Shown: piece after piece, positions 61,979-64,000 of the stretch
Position numbering within the stretch: the first letter of the stretch is position 1
How the letters are laid out: each line of letters begins with the position of its first letter
Assembly: GCF_900095135.1 (NCBI RefSeq)
Contig: NZ_LT605205.1
Span: forward strand, 558,001 to 622,000
Origin: Proteiniphilum saccharofermentans
Lineage (GTDB): Bacteria; Bacteroidota; Bacteroidia; Bacteroidales; Dysgonomonadaceae
Direction of reading: 5' to 3'
Length of the DNA stretch: 64,000 nucleotides
Position numbers and translations under genes: made by a program
The notes under the pieces: generated by a model
The model's database searches: none
What the model was told of the DNA's origin: nothing
What the model saw: only the letters and a program-made list of their open reading frames with translations

Positions 61979-62044
61979 AATAAGTGAAAAATATTGGGAT
62001 TATGACTAATAAAGGGAATCTGCTTTTGCTGTTTTACCGGATTA

Positions 62045-62075
62045 TTGTGACTCCGTCAAAAAGTGACTATCTTTG
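62045..62075 (+). promoter_or_regulatory. Promoter immediately before the aspartate dehydrogenase ATG
   Basis: TTG (62045-62047), a 20-base spacer and TATCTTTG (62068-62075) form a full consensus promoter. The ATG follows only five bases later at 62081, so transcription should start at or within a few bases of the start codon. Confidence 0.75.
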
Positions 62076-62080
62076 CATAT

Positions 62081-62869
62081 ATGAAAAAACTAGTGATTGT
62101 TGGATGCGGTTATCTGGCCGATATTGTGGCCGACGCCCTTTTACAAGGGTTGTTACCCGGTTATGACCTGGTAGGTGTCTATTCCAGAACGGTGTTGAAA
62201 GCTGAACGACTCGCCGCCAGAATGGAATCAGAAGGGCGTGTATGTAAAGCATGTTCCTCATTGGAGGAGTTGCTGGCTTTAAAGCCGGACTTCCTGATAG
62301 AAGCTGCTTCTCCTGCAGCGATGAAAGAATTGGCTCTGCCTGCACTTAAAAACGGAACATCTATTGTAACCTTGTCGATTGGTGCTTTAGCCGATACGCC
62401 CTTTTATGAAGAGGTGAAGAGGGCAGCTATTGCCCATGGTACGCGGGTATACATTGCTTCCGGTGCCACAGGCGGATTTGATGTGCTCAGAACCGCTACA
62501 CTGATGGGAAATGCTTCCGCGGATTTTCGGAATGTAAAAGGTGTAAGGGCATTGAGAAGATCTCCTTTTTATACTCCCGAAATGGAGACTGCCAATAAGG
62601 TGGTCTTCTTGGGAACAGCCAGGGAAGCGATAGCGACCTTTCCTACCGGCCTGAATGTAGCAGTAGCGGCTTCACTGGCGACAGTCGGTCCCGAGAAATT
62701 GAAGGTGGCTATGGAGTCGACCCCCGACTTTGTAGGGGACAGGCAGCGGGTGGAAATAAAGAATGAACAGGTGCATGCTGTGGTCGATGTATATAGTGCC
62801 ACACCCGAAATTGCCGCTTGGTCGGTAGTAAGCACCCTTCAGAATATTGATTCTCCTATTGTATTCTGA
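62081..62869 (+). CDS. L-aspartate dehydrogenase-like protein (DUF108)
   Basis: 262 residues from the ATG at 62081; an earlier GTG at 62063 overlaps the promoter and is excluded. The N-terminal Rossmann fold has VIVGCGYLADIVADAL and VGVYSRT; the C-terminal DUF108 domain has IASGATGGFDVLRTA and FPTGLNVAVAASLA. Aspartate dehydrogenases (NadX) oxidise aspartate to iminoaspartate for NAD synthesis or run as reductive aminases; no nadA/nadC neighbour is visible to decide. The last 14 bases overlap the 3' end of the convergent 2-hydroxyacid dehydrogenase gene. Confidence 0.87.
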   Translation: MKKLVIVGCGYLADIVADALLQGLLPGYDLVGVYSRTVLKAERLAARMESEGRVCKACSSLEELLALKPDFLIEAASPAAMKELALPALKNGTSIVTLSIGALADTPFYEEVKRAAIAHGTRVYIASGATGGFDVLRTATLMGNASADFRNVKGVRALRRSPFYTPEMETANKVVFLGTAREAIATFPTGLNVAVAASLATVGPEKLKVAMESTPDFVGDRQRVEIKNEQVHAVVDVYSATPEIAAWSVVSTLQNIDSPIVF

Positions 62870-63752
62870 TACCGGTATAATCCGATAGATTCCGGAGTAC
62901 CTTTTCACTCAGGCGACCGAACGCCTGTCGTGTACGTCCGGTAGATGTCTGCATGCAACGTACATTCGGGTGATTGAGAAGATGTTCTCCTCCCAGTGCA
63001 CCGGCTGTATCACAAAAGCATAGGTTATCTCCCTGAAGCCATTGCAGGAAAGGGACTTCATCCCATGCGGGAGAGAGACCTGTATTGAAAAGTATCTTTT
63101 TATTGCCTAATTTTTTAAATTGTGCTTCATGCAATAATATGGTATTCCTGTTGAGACAACAGCAAATCACTTCCGATTCATAAAGTAAGTCATCTAATGG
63201 CAGGAAACGATACCCCTTTGCCTTGGCATCTTCTTTCTCACTGCGGGCAAAATAGGATATCTCTGCCCCGAAGAAACGGAGAGCATCTGCGATCATACCC
63301 CCTGATTTGCCGAGACCTATAATACCTGCTTTGATCCCCGTGATTTCCCTTGCCATACCGTCCCATGGTTCCTGGTCGAATCCGTGCAGACAACGTACCA
63401 ACTCACTGATCACATACTCAACAACACCTTCGTCTCCATAATCACGTATGCCTGTGACGGTTATTCCCCTGCTGTTGGCATAGTGGATATCTACATTGGC
63501 ACTTTCGGGAGAATAGAGGGAGCAGCACATGCCAATATATTTCACATTGGGACATTGTTCCAGAGCCGGTTTGCCGAGGTGCGAAGTATAGCTGAGCAAT
63601 ACAGCATCGGCATCCCCGATTCGGTGTGCGATTTCGTTATCATCATCAGGAATGTCATGATAAAGAGTTACTTCCCTGGCAAATGAATCCAACTTTTGTT
63701 CTGCAGATGGAATTAAGCTGATTGGTTCAATAGCAACTAATTTTCGGAACAT
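62856..63752 (-). CDS. D-isomer-specific 2-hydroxyacid dehydrogenase-like protein
   Basis: 298 residues with the NAD-binding core GIIGLGKSGGMIADALRFFG and the family's flanking catalytic-domain pieces (GVRDYGDEGVVEYVISELVR; then INTGLSPAWDEV in place of the usual NxxRG). The classical catalytic Arg-Glu-His set is not fully evident: the NxxRG Arg is replaced in FNTGLS, and the C-terminal His region is short. It may therefore act on an unusual substrate or be a divergent member. A good promoter lies upstream (63787-63817). Confidence 0.8.
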   Translation of the reverse strand: MFRKLVAIEPISLIPSAEQKLDSFAREVTLYHDIPDDDNEIAHRIGDADAVLLSYTSHLGKPALEQCPNVKYIGMCCSLYSPESANVDIHYANSRGITVTGIRDYGDEGVVEYVISELVRCLHGFDQEPWDGMAREITGIKAGIIGLGKSGGMIADALRFFGAEISYFARSEKEDAKAKGYRFLPLDDLLYESEVICCCLNRNTILLHEAQFKKLGNKKILFNTGLSPAWDEVPFLQWLQGDNLCFCDTAGALGGEHLLNHPNVRCMQTSTGRTRQAFGRLSEKVLRNLSDYTGIRIQ

Positions 63753-63786
63753 ATCGTTACTGTTTGGATATTCATAGATAAAAGAT

Positions 63787-63817
63787 CAAATATACAATTT
63801 TGATCTTACTTTGTCAA
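63787..63817 (-). promoter_or_regulatory. Promoter of the 2-hydroxyacid dehydrogenase gene
   Basis: On the minus strand TTG (CAA at 63815-63817), a 20-base spacer and TATATTTG (CAAATATA at 63787-63794) match the Bacteroidota consensus, 35 bases before the ATG at 63752. Confidence 0.75.
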
Positions 63818-63820
63818 AAT

Positions 63821-63886
63821 AAAAACGCCGCCACAGGTGAAATAGCCTCTTGTAACATGTAGGCTATCCATCTACCTGTAGCAGCG
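63821..63886 (-). terminator. Two-tier terminator
   Basis: On the minus strand CGCTGCTACAGGT pairs along its full length with ACCTGTGGCGGCG (two G-U pairs; 63874-63886 with 63826-63838), enclosing a second perfect stem ATAGCCT/AGGCTAT, and TTTTTATTTT follows. It ends the leftward gene that enters from the right edge. Confidence 0.88.
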
Positions 63887-63908
63887 ATGCATTCTTATGT
63901 TTATAATT

Positions 63909-64000
63909 TTATAATTTTATAGTTGCCCCTCCCGATAACCAGAATCCCGGCTGGGGGATATTGCCGAAATCTACATGTGTGGAGTTGAATATATTATTTG
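63909..64000 (-). CDS. 3' end of a leftward gene, probably an outer-membrane receptor
   Basis: Only the last 30 codons are in the window. The tail (STHVDFGNIPQPGFWLSGG then ATIKL and stop) resembles the final strand of TonB-dependent receptors, where IPQPG-type segments precede a last beta strand, but it does not end in the usual Phe. It is closed by the two-tier terminator at 63821-63886. The assignment is tentative. Confidence 0.4.
   Translation of the reverse strand, partial: NNIFNSTHVDFGNIPQPGFWLSGGATIKL

Noticed and set aside
1-64000. CRISPR arrays, integrases, prophage or toxin-antitoxin modules
   Set aside because: I saw no regularly spaced repeat-spacer array, no integrase, phage structural gene or recognisable toxin-antitoxin pair; the only short regular repeats are the three 33-bp units, which have no variable spacers of CRISPR type.

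Overview
The window is Bacteroidota DNA and most resembles the Dysgonomonadaceae (Proteiniphilum, Petrimonas, Dysgonomonas). The evidence is SusC/SusD pairs, ECF sigma/FecR pairs, NigD-like and OstA-like proteins, a DksA/TraR protein lacking most zinc cysteines, and many promoters of the Bacteroidota form TTG-N19-21-TAnnTTTG. The genus assignment is an inference from gene content.

Layout. 0-10 kb: an ECF sigma factor, a NigD-like lipoprotein, a small transcribed unit, aspartate aminotransferase, and a leftward SusC/SusD operon with an EEP-family hydrolase. 10-12 kb: two divergent helix-turn-helix regulators and a DUF4143 ATPase behind three 33-bp repeats. 12-30 kb: mostly core genes (ileS, dksA-like, lspA, ppdK, a GH18 protein, a SurA-like chaperone, OstA-like, mutL, an aldo/keto reductase, a Rieske-like lipoprotein, a cation/proton antiporter). 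30-35 kb: a tRNA-Gly fragment, tRNA-Gly(GCC), tRNA-Leu(TAA), a GT92 glycosyltransferase, a DHOD-like protein and an NhaC antiporter. 34.9-36.6 kb: an intact IS4-family element with 9-bp target repeats.

36.7-62 kb is the most interesting part. A leftward glycan-utilisation locus runs ECF sigma (61.9 kb), PNGase F on the opposite strand, FecR anti-sigma, susC, susD, CE15-like esterase, GH92, CE15-like esterase. Its susC is cut in two: the 5' part (57.0-58.1 kb) and the 3' part (45.0-47.5 kb) join exactly at a Trp-Gly codon pair. About 9.46 kb of DNA lies between them, starting with an IS30-family element and carrying a NagB/PIG-L fusion, a two-component system, a Yip1 protein, an OmpA protein, a frameshifted gene and a lipoprotein. 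A 4-bp sequence (CCCA) is present at both junctions. The same 16-bp palindrome marks the IS30 left tip and the truncation point of a DUF3857-type gene at 36.68 kb.

How the genes may work together (inference): PNGase F would release N-glycans, GH92 would trim mannose, SusC/D would import the products and the sigma/FecR pair would sense transport through the STN domain of SusC. Because susC is broken, both transport and its own induction signal are probably lost here, although the enzymes have their own promoter-like sequence. The GH92 has Gln at the place where the usual general-acid Glu lies, which in one characterised case goes with phospho-mannose uncapping. After the locus come a leaderless-looking aspartate dehydrogenase gene, a 2-hydroxyacid dehydrogenase and the 3' end of another probable outer-membrane protein gene.
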